Position numbers and translations under genes: made by a program
Source of the DNA: Brasenia schreberi
Lineage: Eukaryota > Streptophyta > Magnoliopsida > Nymphaeales > Cabombaceae
Assembly (NCBI GenBank): GCA_036023115.1
Contig: JAYKKT010000089.1
Location: 16,548,501 to 16,612,500, forward strand
DNA: 64,000 bases
Direction: 5' to 3'
The notes under the pieces: generated by a model
What the model was told of the DNA's origin: nothing
What the model saw: only the letters and a program-made list of their open reading frames with translations
The model's database searches: none
Shown: positions 32,142 to 43,702 of the stretch, in pieces
How the letters are laid out: each line of letters opens with the position of its first letter
How positions within the stretch are numbered: the stretch's first letter is position 1

Positions 32142-34092
32142 GATGCCCCTCTTTGGCATTATCAAAATGGATTTGGATAATGGCAAAGAAGAAACACCCC
32201 ATTTTGGTTTTTCTCTCAAATTTTCTCGAGAATACACCATTAATTTCGCAAAACCCTGTTTTCTTTTACCACAGGTGGAGATTTTTAGCAAAAGAGGGCT
32301 TTTCCAAGCTGTTTTTCCTATTAATGATCATGCATGGATGACTTTTATTTTGGTGTTTTTGAGCCCGAAGAGAGCCTTTTGAGGTTGGCTACTCTGAGCA
32401 GGTTTTTCCCATGTCTTTTTGATATTTTTAGAGTTTTAAAGCTTTAGAGAGGGCCTTTTGGGGTTATCTGCTCTAAGCAGGTTCTGCCCTTGTCTTTTTG
32501 ACATTCGTGGGTTTTTTGAAAATTTCTTTTTGAAAAGGAACTCCTTTTAACTTGTATTGAAAAGGACTTTCATTTTTCATACTCCCCTTCATTCGGGTTT
32601 CAATACTTGCTACTAAGTAGAGGTTTTTTGGGTAGGAAAAATTGGAAAACATTTCAAATTTCCATTTTCTACAAAACAAAGTCGAGTTCCCAAACAAAAT
32701 GAAATCCAAATAAGCCGATTTTATTCATACTTTAGGATTTTCGCAAATTTGAACCTTTTTCTTTGGGGATAAGCCACAGGGATATGGGAAAGAGATACCA
32801 CGGTCCCTTCTAAAGCGTCCCGCGGTTTTAGGCAAAGAGTCGGAAAATCGCTCTTTGGAGCTTTGACCTTTTGTTTCTTTTTTTCACAGAGGGTCTCCCT
32901 TTGGGAGTATTTTTTCATTAATCCCTCTTTTCTTTAAAGGAGAAGACCTCTTTGGAGGAGTTTTTGTATTCCCTGTTTATGAAGGGAAGACCTCTTTGGG
33001 GTGAGTTTTTGTATTCTCCTTTTTCTTTTGGAGGAGAAGACCTCTTTCGGAGGAGTTTTTGTATTCCCTGTTTATGAAGGGAAGACCACTTTCAGAGGAG
33101 TTTTTGTATTCTAGTTTTTTTCTTTTTCTTTTGGACATAGCCAATTTTCCTTTTTGGAGAGAAAGTAGAATAGGGGAAGGCTTATCCCTTTGGTTTCTCG
33201 ATTCAAACGAGATCGTCCTATTTCAATAGCATCTGCTATTCGAAAATATTTTGATATTTTGAACAAGGCTTAATCTTGTAAGCTAGGGATTTTTGAAATG
33301 TTGCCAATTCGTTTTTGAAAGACTCTACCTTTCGTAAAGTATAAATTCCTCCATTTAGGGTTATACAATCAACTTTGATCCTTCTTTCAAGAAGTTTCAA
33401 AGGAGTTCGATTTTTCCAAAAATCCTTTTGAAAGAATTCAACATAAATCCTTTTGAATATTCGGGCATTTTTTCTAGTTTTGCTAATTTCGACCCACAAT
33501 ATCAACAAACTTCGATTTTTGTTGCCCTTTTAAAGATATGGGGAACATTCCTACTCGAGTTGCCACCTTTTTAGGCTTTTTTTGGGGTGATATGATATGA
33601 GTGTGATGCATGCTATGCACTCCATGCGACTTAATGGAAATACATGCTTTTATGCAATGGTGAACACATGAAATGTACCTCACCAGTCACGAAGGAGATA
33701 CATTTTCAAAATTGGTTCTCCATGGAAGGTGTCTAGGGGCTGCATTTAAAATGCCCCTAGCTTGATGGAAATTTTGCATGGTCATCTGGTGAAGGGTCAT
33801 GGCTTTTCAACAGGATTTTGGGTGGACAATGGTATGTTCATGTCCATGCATTTCCATGGTTTTTCTAACATGATCATGATACTTTTTGCTCAAGGATGGG
33901 AAACATAACCATCCCTAAGTGATTGTCATGGCCATCATGTTTGATTTTGACATGGTCTCCATATTTCATCGTGAGATTCACGTTCTTATCCTAACACAAT
34001 CAAGGTTTTAACCAGAAGTTGCAAATCTTTCTTTTCAAAGTCATATGTAGGGTTAAATTTTTGAAATTTTGATCCCTTTTTAGAAAGTAATT
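32142..34092 (-). pseudogene. Element F 3' UTR and integrase remnant
   Basis: From 32142 a PPT (minus AAAGAGGGGCATC) and its hairpin (32151-32188) are followed by a 3' UTR like that of C and E (PPT-proximal block and CCACGGTCCCTTC at about 32798). Between about 33520 and 34080 the sequence departs from it. At 33930-34080, read on the minus strand, it resembles the integrase zinc-binding segment (RESHDEIW aligned with REFHDGEC), with stops. The rest of pol is absent; the sequence meets LTR G at about 34093. Confidence 0.6.
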
Positions 34093-36553
34093 TTGATGCT
34101 CCAAACCCTAAACCTAAGCTAAACCCCCTTACCTAGCCGTTTCCCCCTAATCCCGACCTAATCCTAGCCTAATCACCTAACCCACTTCCCTAATCCTTCC
34201 CTAATCCTAACCTAATCACCTAACCCACTTCCCTAATCCTTTCCTAAACCTAGCCTAATCCCCCTAACCTCACCCTAATCCTAGCCTAAACACCTAACCC
34301 ACTCCACTAAACCTCACCCTAAGCCCAACCCACCTAGCTAAGCCCTAAACCACTAAACCAGCCCCCCTAAATCCCTAGCACACCATATCCCTAAACCACC
34401 TAAGATAAATATCTGGCCCACCTAAATCCCTAGCCCACCATATCCCCAAACTACCACCACCATACCCCTAAACCACCCCCCCAATACCTGCCCAAACCGA
34501 CCCACTAAAAACCTATAAACCCCCCCCCTTTGTGGACGGGTTTTGGAGGCTTTTCTTGGGCAATTCAGCCCTTCCTCTCCTCTCTCATCCCTTTCTCTCT
34601 TCTCTCACCTGCTCCCCTCTTGGAACCCAGCCAGCTCCATTCCATGCCACCTCCATCCTCCGGCCAAACTCCACTCCACGCCACCGGCTGCACCTGCCAC
34701 CTTCCCTCAACCGGTTGCACCTTGACACCCGCCATCTCACCCTTCGGCCAACCTTCCACTCCGGTTAGTACCCCTATCTCAATGCCACCCTTTCTTCACT
34801 CCCCCTCCATTCTTAGCCACCACCCGCCACCTTCCCTTAACCTAACTAATACATCATCCAACCGGCCACCACCTGCCATCTTCCACCGTTCGGCCAGCAT
34901 CACCCAACTGCACCACTTGCCCCTCCTCCTTCCTTAGACAGCCCCTAGCTAACACCCTCAACCATACCTCTTCCCTTAAACCAGCCTCTAGCTAACACCC
35001 TAGCTAACACCCTTACCTTCCCTAAACAGCTGAACCCTAGCCAAGGCAGCCCCCATCACTCGGCTAGCACCAAGGCACCACCCACCCGCACCCTTGCCAT
35101 TCGGCCAGCACCTTCCCTTGCCGCGCCCATCCAAGGAGCTCCCTCTTGCAGCCCAAGGCGACACTCTAGCCCAAGCGCAAGCAAGTCACACCCGGACCAG
35201 CTATACGTAAGTGCCTAACTCGGTCCTTGTTTATAGACTTGCTTATGCTTAATTAAATTCGATCCGGGGTTGTAATAATGGAGCGTTGTCTCCCCCCGTT
35301 TGTAATAATGTGGTTTGGCACACCCACACACACATGCACTTGAGCCTATCCCGCTCTTAGCTGCACACAATTTTGACACACACATGGGCCTAATCAGCCC
35401 TTAAGATATAGCTATATGTATATAATTTCAGTTGCGTGGGTTTTTGTTTAAGTTGTGTGTGTTGTCTTTCAATTTTCACACTCACACACATTGAGCTTTC
35501 GCTCTTATTTTCAAGACCCGAGTAAGGGCCTATTACAATTTCGTTTTGGGTGTTTTACTTCATATCGTGTGCGTAGTATTTCATTTCTACACTCACACAC
35601 ATTGAGCTTTCGCTCTTACTCCCAAGACCTTAGTCAAGGCCTATTGCAACTATATTTGGGTTTAATTTCATGTCGTGTGCGTAGTACTTCAATTCTACAC
35701 TCACACACATTGAGCTTTCGCTCTTACTCCCAAGACCTTAGTTAAGGCCATATTGCAATTATATTTGGGTTTCATTTACAAGTCGTGTGAGTTGTCTTTC
35801 AATATACACACAACACCCACGCACACGTTGGTGACCTTCAGGCCCATATATATTATAAGTATTTCCCTTTCGGCTATGTCTTTAAGATTTGGGTTTTAAG
35901 GTTCAGCAAGTGTGCGTAGTCTTTACATATATACACGGCACACACTTGCACAATTGAGCCTTTCCGCTCTTAAGATATAGCCATATTTCCCTTTCGCAAT
36001 TTCCCTTTTGCAATTTACATTAAGTCATTTCCCTTCCGCATTGTCTTTCAATTCGGGTTTTCCCTTTGGAGTTGCGTGAGTTTGCATTGCATATATGCCA
36101 TACCACGAGTTAGGACACATATTGCATCAAAGCAAACCCCACACTCCCGCTCAAAATCGCCCCACTTAGGTCACGTGTGCATACACACGCCTAGTTGGCC
36201 CAAAAAGGGATAAAAAGAAAGACATAGGCACATGCAAATCCATGTGAAATAAAACTTGGAAACCATACAAATCAGCCCGAATCGAACACCTCAAGCATTT
36301 TCCCTAGGTTATCATGTCTAAAACTCGATTTTCTAAGCGTACAGACTGACCCTTGCATGTCGGTGCAAGAAGGTCTATGACGAAAAGAGCTTGCTTGCTC
36401 ACAGTCGCCACGATAGAAGTCAGATTTCAAAATATTTCTTCGCTAGCTTAAGTAAGCTAGCTGGCACGCGCTTTTGCTTAAATACGACTTAGACACACGA
36501 AAGGATCCGCTTCAGGCCTAAGAACCAAGAGGCAGGGATTTTCAGCATCTACA
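34093..36553 (+). mobile_element. LTR G, truncated at its start
   Basis: It starts in the CCTAA tract, has TATAAA at 34514-34519, a GTAAGT site at 35205, three or four GAGCTTTCGCTC units (about 35480-35810), U5 hairpins near 36340-36420 and the end CATCTACA at 36553. No PBS or coding region follows. Confidence 0.8.
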
Positions 36554-36621
36554 ATGTTTGCGAGGTTTTTCAAATTTTTTCTTGGCCTTTGGCACGCCCT
36601 TTCAGCGTCTACAATGTTTGC
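36554..36621. other. Patchwork filler between two LTRs
   Basis: This short stretch contains about 35 bases of antisense gag (GCGAGGTTTTTCAAA.. resembling 18897-18935), a GGCACGCC piece like the PBS, and a second copy of TTCAGCRTCTACAATGTTTG (36541-36560 and 36601-36620). It looks like end-joining filler. Confidence 0.6.
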
Positions 36622-39600
36622 CGAATGGGGCGACTGTGAGCAAGTGAGCTCTTTTCGTCACAGACCTTCTTGCACCGATGCGCAAGGGTCAGTCTGTACG
36701 CTTGGCAAAGTCTTTAAAATCAAACCTCTTTGAAAAATACCCGAAGTGTTTGGGCTTTGTTTGTATGATTGCAAGTTTTATTACACGTGGGATTTGCACG
36801 TGCCTATTCTTTCTTTTTAAGCCTTTTAGGGACAACTAGGTGTGTGCACAAGTGACCTAAATTGGGCGATTTTTGCACGGGAGTGTGGGGTTTGCTTTGA
36901 TGCAATATGTGTCCTAACTCGTGGTATGGCGAATATGCAATGCAAACTCACACAACTCCAAAGGGAAAACCCGAATTAAAGACAATGTGGAAGGGAAATG
37001 ACTTAATATAAATTGCAAAAGGGAAATATGGCTATATCTTAAGAGCGGAAAGGCTCAATTGTGCAAGTGTGTGTTGTGTATATATGGAAAGAGTACGCAC
37101 ACAACTGAACCTTAAAACCCAAAGTTTAAAGACATAGCCGAAGGGAAATACTTATAATATATATGGGCCCGAAGGTCGCCAACGTGTGCGTGGGTGTTGT
37201 GTGTATATGGAAAGACAGCTCACATGACTTGTAATGTAAACCCAAATATAATTGCAATATGGCCTTTACTAAGGTCTTGGGAGTAAGAGCGAAAGCTCAA
37301 TGTGTGTGAGTGTGGAATTGAAAGACCACGCACACAACTTGAATGAAACACCCAAATAAAATTGCAATATGGCCCTTACTAGGGTCTTGGGATTAAGAGC
37401 GAAAGCTCAATGTGTGTGAGTGTGGAATTGAAAGACCACGCACACAACTTGAATTAAAACACCCAAAACGAAATTGCAATACGGCCCTCACTAGGGTCTT
37501 GGGAGTAAGAGCGAAAGCTCAATGTGTGTGAGTGTGGAATTGAAAGACCACGCACATAACTTGAATTTAAACACCCAAACGAAATTGCAATATGGCCCAT
37601 ACTAGGGTCTTGGGAATAAGAGCGAAAGCTCAATGTGTGTGAGTGTGGAAATTGAAAGACAACACCCACGACTTAAATTAAAACCCACGCAGCTTAATAT
37701 ATATAAATATAACTATATCTTAAGGGCTGATTAGGCCCATGTGTGTGCCAAAATGGTGTGCAGCTAAGAGCGGAATGGCTCAAATGCATGTATGTATTGG
37801 TGTGCCAAACCACATTATTACAACCGGGGGGAGACAACGCTCCATTATTACAACCCCGTATCAAATTTAATTAAATGTAAGCAAGTTCATAATAAGGACC
37901 GAGTTAGGCACTTACATGTAGCTGGTCCGGGCTCAACTTGCTTGGCTTTGGCCTAGTGAGTCACCTTGGACAGCTGAAGGGGAGCTCCTTAGATGTGTGT
38001 GGGCGGCAAGTAGGGTGCTAGCCGGATGGATGTCTTGGTGCTGGCCGGGTGATGGGCGCGGCAAGGAGGGATGTTGGTTGGGTTGTGGCAGGTTAGGATG
38101 GTTACTAGGTGGTGGCAGGTTAAGGGTGAAGGTTTAGCTAGGGGCTGGGGTGGTTGGTGCTAGGGGAAAGTGGTGAGGTAGGGTGTGAGGTGGCCGGGTG
38201 TAAGGGAGAAGGCTAGGCGGTTGTGGCAGGTGGTGGAGTGTGCAGCCGGGTAAGAAAGGGGTGGAAGAGAGGCTAGATGGGGCTGAGATGGGGTACTAAC
38301 CATGGTGCTGGGGGATGAGGTGGTGGCCGGAGGTGGTGGAAGGAGGTGGCAGCCGAATGGAATGTGCAGCCGGGTGATGGAGTGGGAAGGTGGCAGCCGG
38401 GTGGAGTGTGCATCCGGGTGATGGAGTGGGAAGGTGGCAGCCGGGTGGAGTGTGCATCCGGGTGATGGAGTGGGAAGGTGGCAGCCGAGTGGAGTGGCGG
38501 TGGATGTTGGTGCAGCTGGGGAGTGAGAGGGGATGTGAATGGAAGAGGGAGCTGGAGAGAGAGGGTTTCACGCAAGAAAATGGGTTTTTATAGGCCCAAG
38601 AGCTGGGTCGATGGGGAGTGGTATGGGGTAGATATTTACAATAAGGTGGGCTTGTGGGGTGGTTTGGGTAGGTCGGTTAGGGTGGGTTGTATGGTGGTTT
38701 AGGGTAGGTCGGTTAGGGTGGCTGGGAATTAATGGTTAGGGGATTAATTAGGTGTATTAAGGTGGGTTTAGGTTTAGTCTAGTTAGGGTCTAGGTGGTCT
38801 AGTTAGGTGGGGTGAGCTAGGTGAGGTCGGCTAGGTGAGGTTGGGGTGGTTTTGGGTGAGGACGGCTAGGATTGGGTCAGGTTTAGGGGGGAATGGCTAG
38901 GTGAGGTGGGTTAGCTTAGGGCTAGGTTTTAGGAACATCCCCTTGGCATCGATCCATGGACCTAGTTGCAGCCATGTTCATGTTGGTGCAACCCCAGGTT
39001 AGGTGTAGGTGCATACAAGCTCAAACCCACACTCTAGGCTAAACCCACATGGTTAACCCACCCTTGACTAAAAGTCAAGCCCACCAACTTTCTCACTCAT
39101 ACTTTATCACCCCATTTCTCTCTCTACCCAAGCTTTTCAAGTGAAATCTCTGTGGGCCCCATCTCCATTTATGAGAAGGTGATGTGGGCCATGGATGTGG
39201 ATATTGGATTTGGATCTTTGGATCAAAGTCCAAATCCAAATCTAGATGCATGTTTGGGTTTGAATCTGGATATATATGGTCCATATCCGACCCAAATCTG
39301 ATTTTCTGATTCCTTCATGGCGTTTTGAAACGGACGATTTGTGCGGAGCCTAACTGCATCAGTACTCCGTCTTGCATTTGATATTCTCCAACATTGTCAT
39401 CCGCTCTTCTTCTCACCTTCTAGAGATCATTTTGAACAAATTGTTGATATTAGGGGCTTGGATGTTCGAGAATTTGGCAATGATTCTGATACGAGAGTTG
39501 ATGTGCTGGGCTTGAAATATGCTCCAGGTCCGGGCTCTCTTTTGCCTCTTCGGCCCTGCTTTCATCAGGCCAAGCTGCTTTGTGGGGTTTCAAAATACCT

Positions 39601-39677
39601 TTTTAAGGATTTAAAACTGTATGTATATATTTTTAAAACATATATGGTTTCAACATATGTACAGGTTTGTTTGGAAG
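36622..39677 (-). mobile_element. LTR H, larger part
   Basis: This minus-strand LTR lacks about 150 bp at its end (36622 side). It contains four tandem units (37250-37640) with CCCT..AGGG dyads, a TATA box at 38585-38592 and U3 inverted repeats. It is interrupted at 39677 by solo LTR I and resumes at 43085-43184, where it opens with TGTAAACACCCC on the minus strand. Confidence 0.8.
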
Positions 39678-42600
39678 TGTAAACACCCCAAAATCCCACG
39701 AATTTCTCAAAATCCATCTGGTTTTATACAAGCAGCCCCAAAGGGCCATTTTGAGTTTGGAAACCCAGGAGCCTTCCAAACAACCCTGTATATATGTTTT
39801 AAACTATATCTTTCAAAAACATACGATATGGCTTTTGAAAACCCTTTTAAAACATATTTTGAAACCCCGAAGTGGCTTGGCCCGATCAAGACAAGACCAG
39901 GAGAGCCAAGAAGAGCCCGGAACTGGAGCACCTGTCGAGCCCGGTGCAACAACTCTTGTATCTGATTCACACCCCAGGATCTCGAACGTCCAAGACCCTG
40001 TTCTTATCAAAATAGCATTTGAAGTCATCTCCGGAAGGCAGAAACGGAGGCGGACGACTATGTTGGCGAAGACCCAACGCAGACGGAGTACTGATGCTGT
40101 CAGGCCCCGCATGAATCGTCCGTTTCGAACCCAGCTCGAAGGAGTCAGAGTTCAGTTTGGATTGGATCTGGACCATATATATCCAGATTCCAATCCAAAC
40201 CCATATGTAGACTTGGATTTGGATTTGGATCCAGAGATCCAATCCAATATCCATATCCATGGCCCACATCACCTTCTCATAAATGGAGGTGGGGCCCACT
40301 TGAAATTCACGTGGGATATTGGGCATGAGAGAGAGTGGGGTTGAAAAATATCAAGAGTGTTGTATTAAGCTTGACTTGTGTGTCAAGTTTGGGTTTAATC
40401 ATGTGGGTTAGCCTAATTGAGTGGGTTTAAGCTTGTAATTAGCTAAAACCTAACCTAGGGCTGCACCAACATGGGGTGATCAAGGTCTATGGGCCATGCT
40501 AAGGGAGCTCCTTCACCTAAACCTAGCCCAAAATGCCTAAACCTAGCCTAAACCCCTAATCCACCCCTAATCTGAACCTAATCACCTAACCCATTTCCCT
40601 AATCCCGTCCTAATCCCAACCTAATCACCTAACCCACTTCCCTAATCCTTCCCTAAACCTAGATTAATTTCCCTAATCCTAGCCTAAACCTAGCCTAATC
40701 ACCTAACCTAGCTCACTAAACCTCACCCCAAAACCCAACCACCTAACCTAGCCCTAAACCCCTAAACCACCCTTAGCCCACGATTTACCCAAACCCCTAG
40801 TTTTAAAATATCTGGCCCAACCCCTTCCAGCCCACCTTATCTACATACCACCCTACCTAAACCACCTAACCACTACCCACAGCCCAGCCCTAACCGACCT
40901 ACCCATCCCCTATTTAAACCCCCCTCCTTGTGGGCGGGTTTTCCAAAGTGGGAACCACCATCGCACCTAGCCGGGCCCTCTCCTTCTCCCATCTCTCACC
41001 CAGCCGGGACCACTCCCCACCTCCGCCTGCTCCATCTGCCCCACCAGCCGCCACCTGCTCCGCCACCTTCCCTCTTCCATCCACCACCACCATCCCTCAA
41101 CCGGACGTCATCACCTCCACCCAACCGAACCAGCCGACAGCCACCTGCCCGCCTGCTTCCCACTTCATCCGCCACCTCTCCCCATTCGGTAAGTACCCCA
41201 AACTCCCTCAAAGCCCCTCTCTACCACCTCTCCACTCTTAGCCACCCGTCCTACCTTCATCTCAGCCCCCTTGCCACCACCACTTTAACCTAGCCGAACC
41301 TAATATAACCCAAGCTGCCGGCCACTACCTAGCCATCATCTCCCATTCGACCCTCCCCTAGGTGTCCTATTCGGCCTTCCCACCAGCTCACCTTTTAGGT
41401 CCAGCTTCCCTAAACTCTCAACTTCCCTAGTGACCCTAAGAACCCACTCATTCAGCCACTTTAAACCCCCTACTTGAAGCCGCCATCTACTTGCCACCGG
41501 ACACCTTCGAGGCGCCTATCCCGCGCCCCACTTGCAGCCGGCCAGCACCCTTGATCACCTACCTTCGCGGAGCTCCCGTTTGCAGCCCAAGGCCAAGTCC
41601 ACGCTCAAGCAAGACCTCTACGGACCAGCTACTCGTAAGTGTCTAAACTCGGTCTTTAGTTGTACACTTGCTTGAGATTCAATTTGATACGGGGTTGTAA
41701 TAACGGAGCATAGTCTCCCCCCGCTTGTAATAACGTGGCTTGGCACAACCACACACATGCACTCTCTTAGTCGTGCACGATTTTGAACACACACGGGCCT
41801 AATCAGCCCCTAATATATAAGTGTACATATACTTTCATTTTCGAAGGGTTTTTGTTTAAGTTGGGTGCGTTGTCTTTCAATTCAAGCACTCTCACACACA
41901 TTGAGCTTTCGCTCTTATTTGAAAGACCCAAGTAAGGGCCGACCTATACTATTTGGGTTTCATTTCTTGTCGTGTGAGTAAGTCTTTCAATTCAAGCACT
42001 CTCACACACATTGAGCTTTCGCTCTTATTTGAAAGACCCAAGTAAGGGCCGACCTATACTATTTGGGTTTCATTTCTTGTCGTGTGAGTAAGTCTTTCAA
42101 TTCAAGCACTCTCACACACATTGAGCTTTCGCTCTTATTTGAAAGACCCAAGTAAGGGCCGACCTATACTATTTGGGTTTCATTTCATGTCGTGTGAGTA
42201 AGTCTTTCAATTCAAGCACTTTCACACACATTGAGCCTTCGCTCTTACTCCCAAGACCTTAGTAAAGGCCTTATTGCAGTTATATTTGGGTTTCATTTAT
42301 GTCGTGTGTGTAGTACTTCAATTCAAGCACTCTCACACACATTGAGCCTTCGCTCTTACTCCCAAGACCTTAGTCAAGGCCATACTGCAATTTATATTTG
42401 GGTTTAATTTCATGTCGTGTGTGTAAGTCTTTCAATTCAAGCACGCACCCACATTGAGCCTTCGCTCTTATTTGCAGGACCCGAGTAAGGGCTCATATAC
42501 ATAAGATATATACATATTTCCCTTCGGTTATTTCCCTTCGGTTATTTCCCTTCTGCTATTTCCCTTCAGTATTGTCTTTACATTTCGGGTTTTCCCTTTG

Positions 42601-43084
42601 GAGTAGCGTGAGTTTGCATTGCATCTACGCCACCACGAGGTAGGACGCATATTGCATCGAAGCAAGCCCCGCTCGAATTCGCCCATGTAGTGGAGTGTTC
42701 ATAACACACAAACTAGGCGGCCCGAAAAGGGATAAAAGAAAAGACTTAGGCACGTGCAAATCCACGTGATCTAAAATATGCAATCACATCTTAAAGACCC
42801 GAAATAGACACCTCGAACCGCTTCGTAGACTTTTCTCTCCAAAACTCGATTTTTCCAAAAGCGTACAGACTGACCCTTGCGCATCGGTGCAAGAAGGTCT
42901 GCGACGACAAGAGCTTACTTGCTCACAGTCGCCACGTTTAGATGTCAGTGTTAAATATATCTTCGCTAGCTTAAGTAAGCTAGCTGGCACGCCCTATTTG
43001 TATACATAGGCCTTAGAACGCACGAGAAGATCCACTCCAAGCCCCCGAAAGAGGCGAAGAGGCGGGGATTTTCGCGCGTCTACA
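39678..43084 (+). mobile_element. Solo LTR I inserted in LTR H
   Basis: This complete 3407-bp LTR runs from TGTAAACACCCC to GCGTCTACA. It is flanked by GGAAG (39673-39677) and AGAAG (43085-43089), a TSD with one mismatch; removing it restores the usual TTTGGAAGGCTCCTGGG of LTR H. It has a TATTTAAA box at 40911 and no internal region, so it is a solo LTR formed by LTR-LTR recombination. It is closely related to solo LTR K. Confidence 0.88.
41891..42480 (+). repeat. 110-bp tandem units in solo LTR I
   Basis: Units start at 41891, 42001 and 42111 with nearly no differences, followed by three more diverged units. Each has ACACATTGAGCTTTCGCTC and a CCC..GGG or CCTT..AAGG dyad. LTR K has only one of the three identical units, so the array expanded recently. 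Confidence 0.85.
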
Positions 43085-43184
43085 AGAAGGCTCCTGGGTT
43101 TTTAAACTGAAAATAGCCCTTTGGGGCTGCTTTTGCAAAACCAGGTAATTTTGCAAAAAATCATGGGATTTTGGGGTGTTTACA
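43085..43184 (-). mobile_element. LTR H, remaining head
   Basis: This is the first 100 bp of LTR H on the minus strand, opening at 43184 with TGTAAACACCCC. It continues the sequence broken at 39677. The right flank GAGAC would be one side of its TSD; the other side is lost. Confidence 0.8.
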
Positions 43185-43231
43185 GAGACTTGGAATAACT
43201 TCATCAATCTACTTCGTTCTTGTGGGAGCGT
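43185..43231. other. Short unassigned spacer ending in the left TSD of element E
   Basis: These 47 bases show no similarity I recognise to the LTRs. The last five, AGCGT, are the TSD of element E. The spacer would be contiguous with 61136 before E inserted. Confidence 0.6.
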
Positions 43232-43702
43232 TGTAGACGCGCGAAAAAAATCCCCGCTTCTCACCTTTTCAGGGCTTGGAGCGAATCCTCTCGTGCGTCT
43301 AAGGCCTATTTATGCAAACAGGGTGTGCCAACTAGCTTACCTAAGCTAGCGAAGATGTAAAACTGACTTCTAATCGTGGCGACTGTGAGCAAGTGAGCTC
43401 TTGTCATCGCAGACCTTCTTGCACCGATGCGCAAGGGTCAGTCTATACGCTTTGCAAAAATCGAGTTTTTGGGATAGAAAATCTACGAAGCGGTTCGAGG
43501 TGTCTAATTCGGGTCTTTTAGATGCGGTTGCATATTTTAGATCACGTGGATTTGCACGTGCCTAAGTCTTTCCTTTTATCCCTTTTCGGGCCACCTAGTT
43601 TGTGTGTTATGAACACTCCACTACATGGGCGAATTCGAGCGGGGCTTGCTTTGATGCAATATGCGTCCTACCTCGTGGTATGGCGTAGATGCAATGCAAA
43701 CT

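Noticed and set aside
31635..32341. Phe-rich open frames upstream of the F polypurine tract
   Set aside because: They come from T-rich LTR and UTR sequence on the strand opposite to the element, overlap in two frames and match no family.
39667..40344. 225-residue open frame at the start of LTR I
   Set aside because: It spans the LTR boundary and U3 inverted repeats; similar frames appear in both strands of other LTRs and encode only repeat-derived DLDLDLDP-like strings.
41891..42480. CRISPR-like array
   Set aside because: The repeats are 110 bp without distinct repeat and spacer parts, lie inside an LTR, and the genome is a plant nuclear one.
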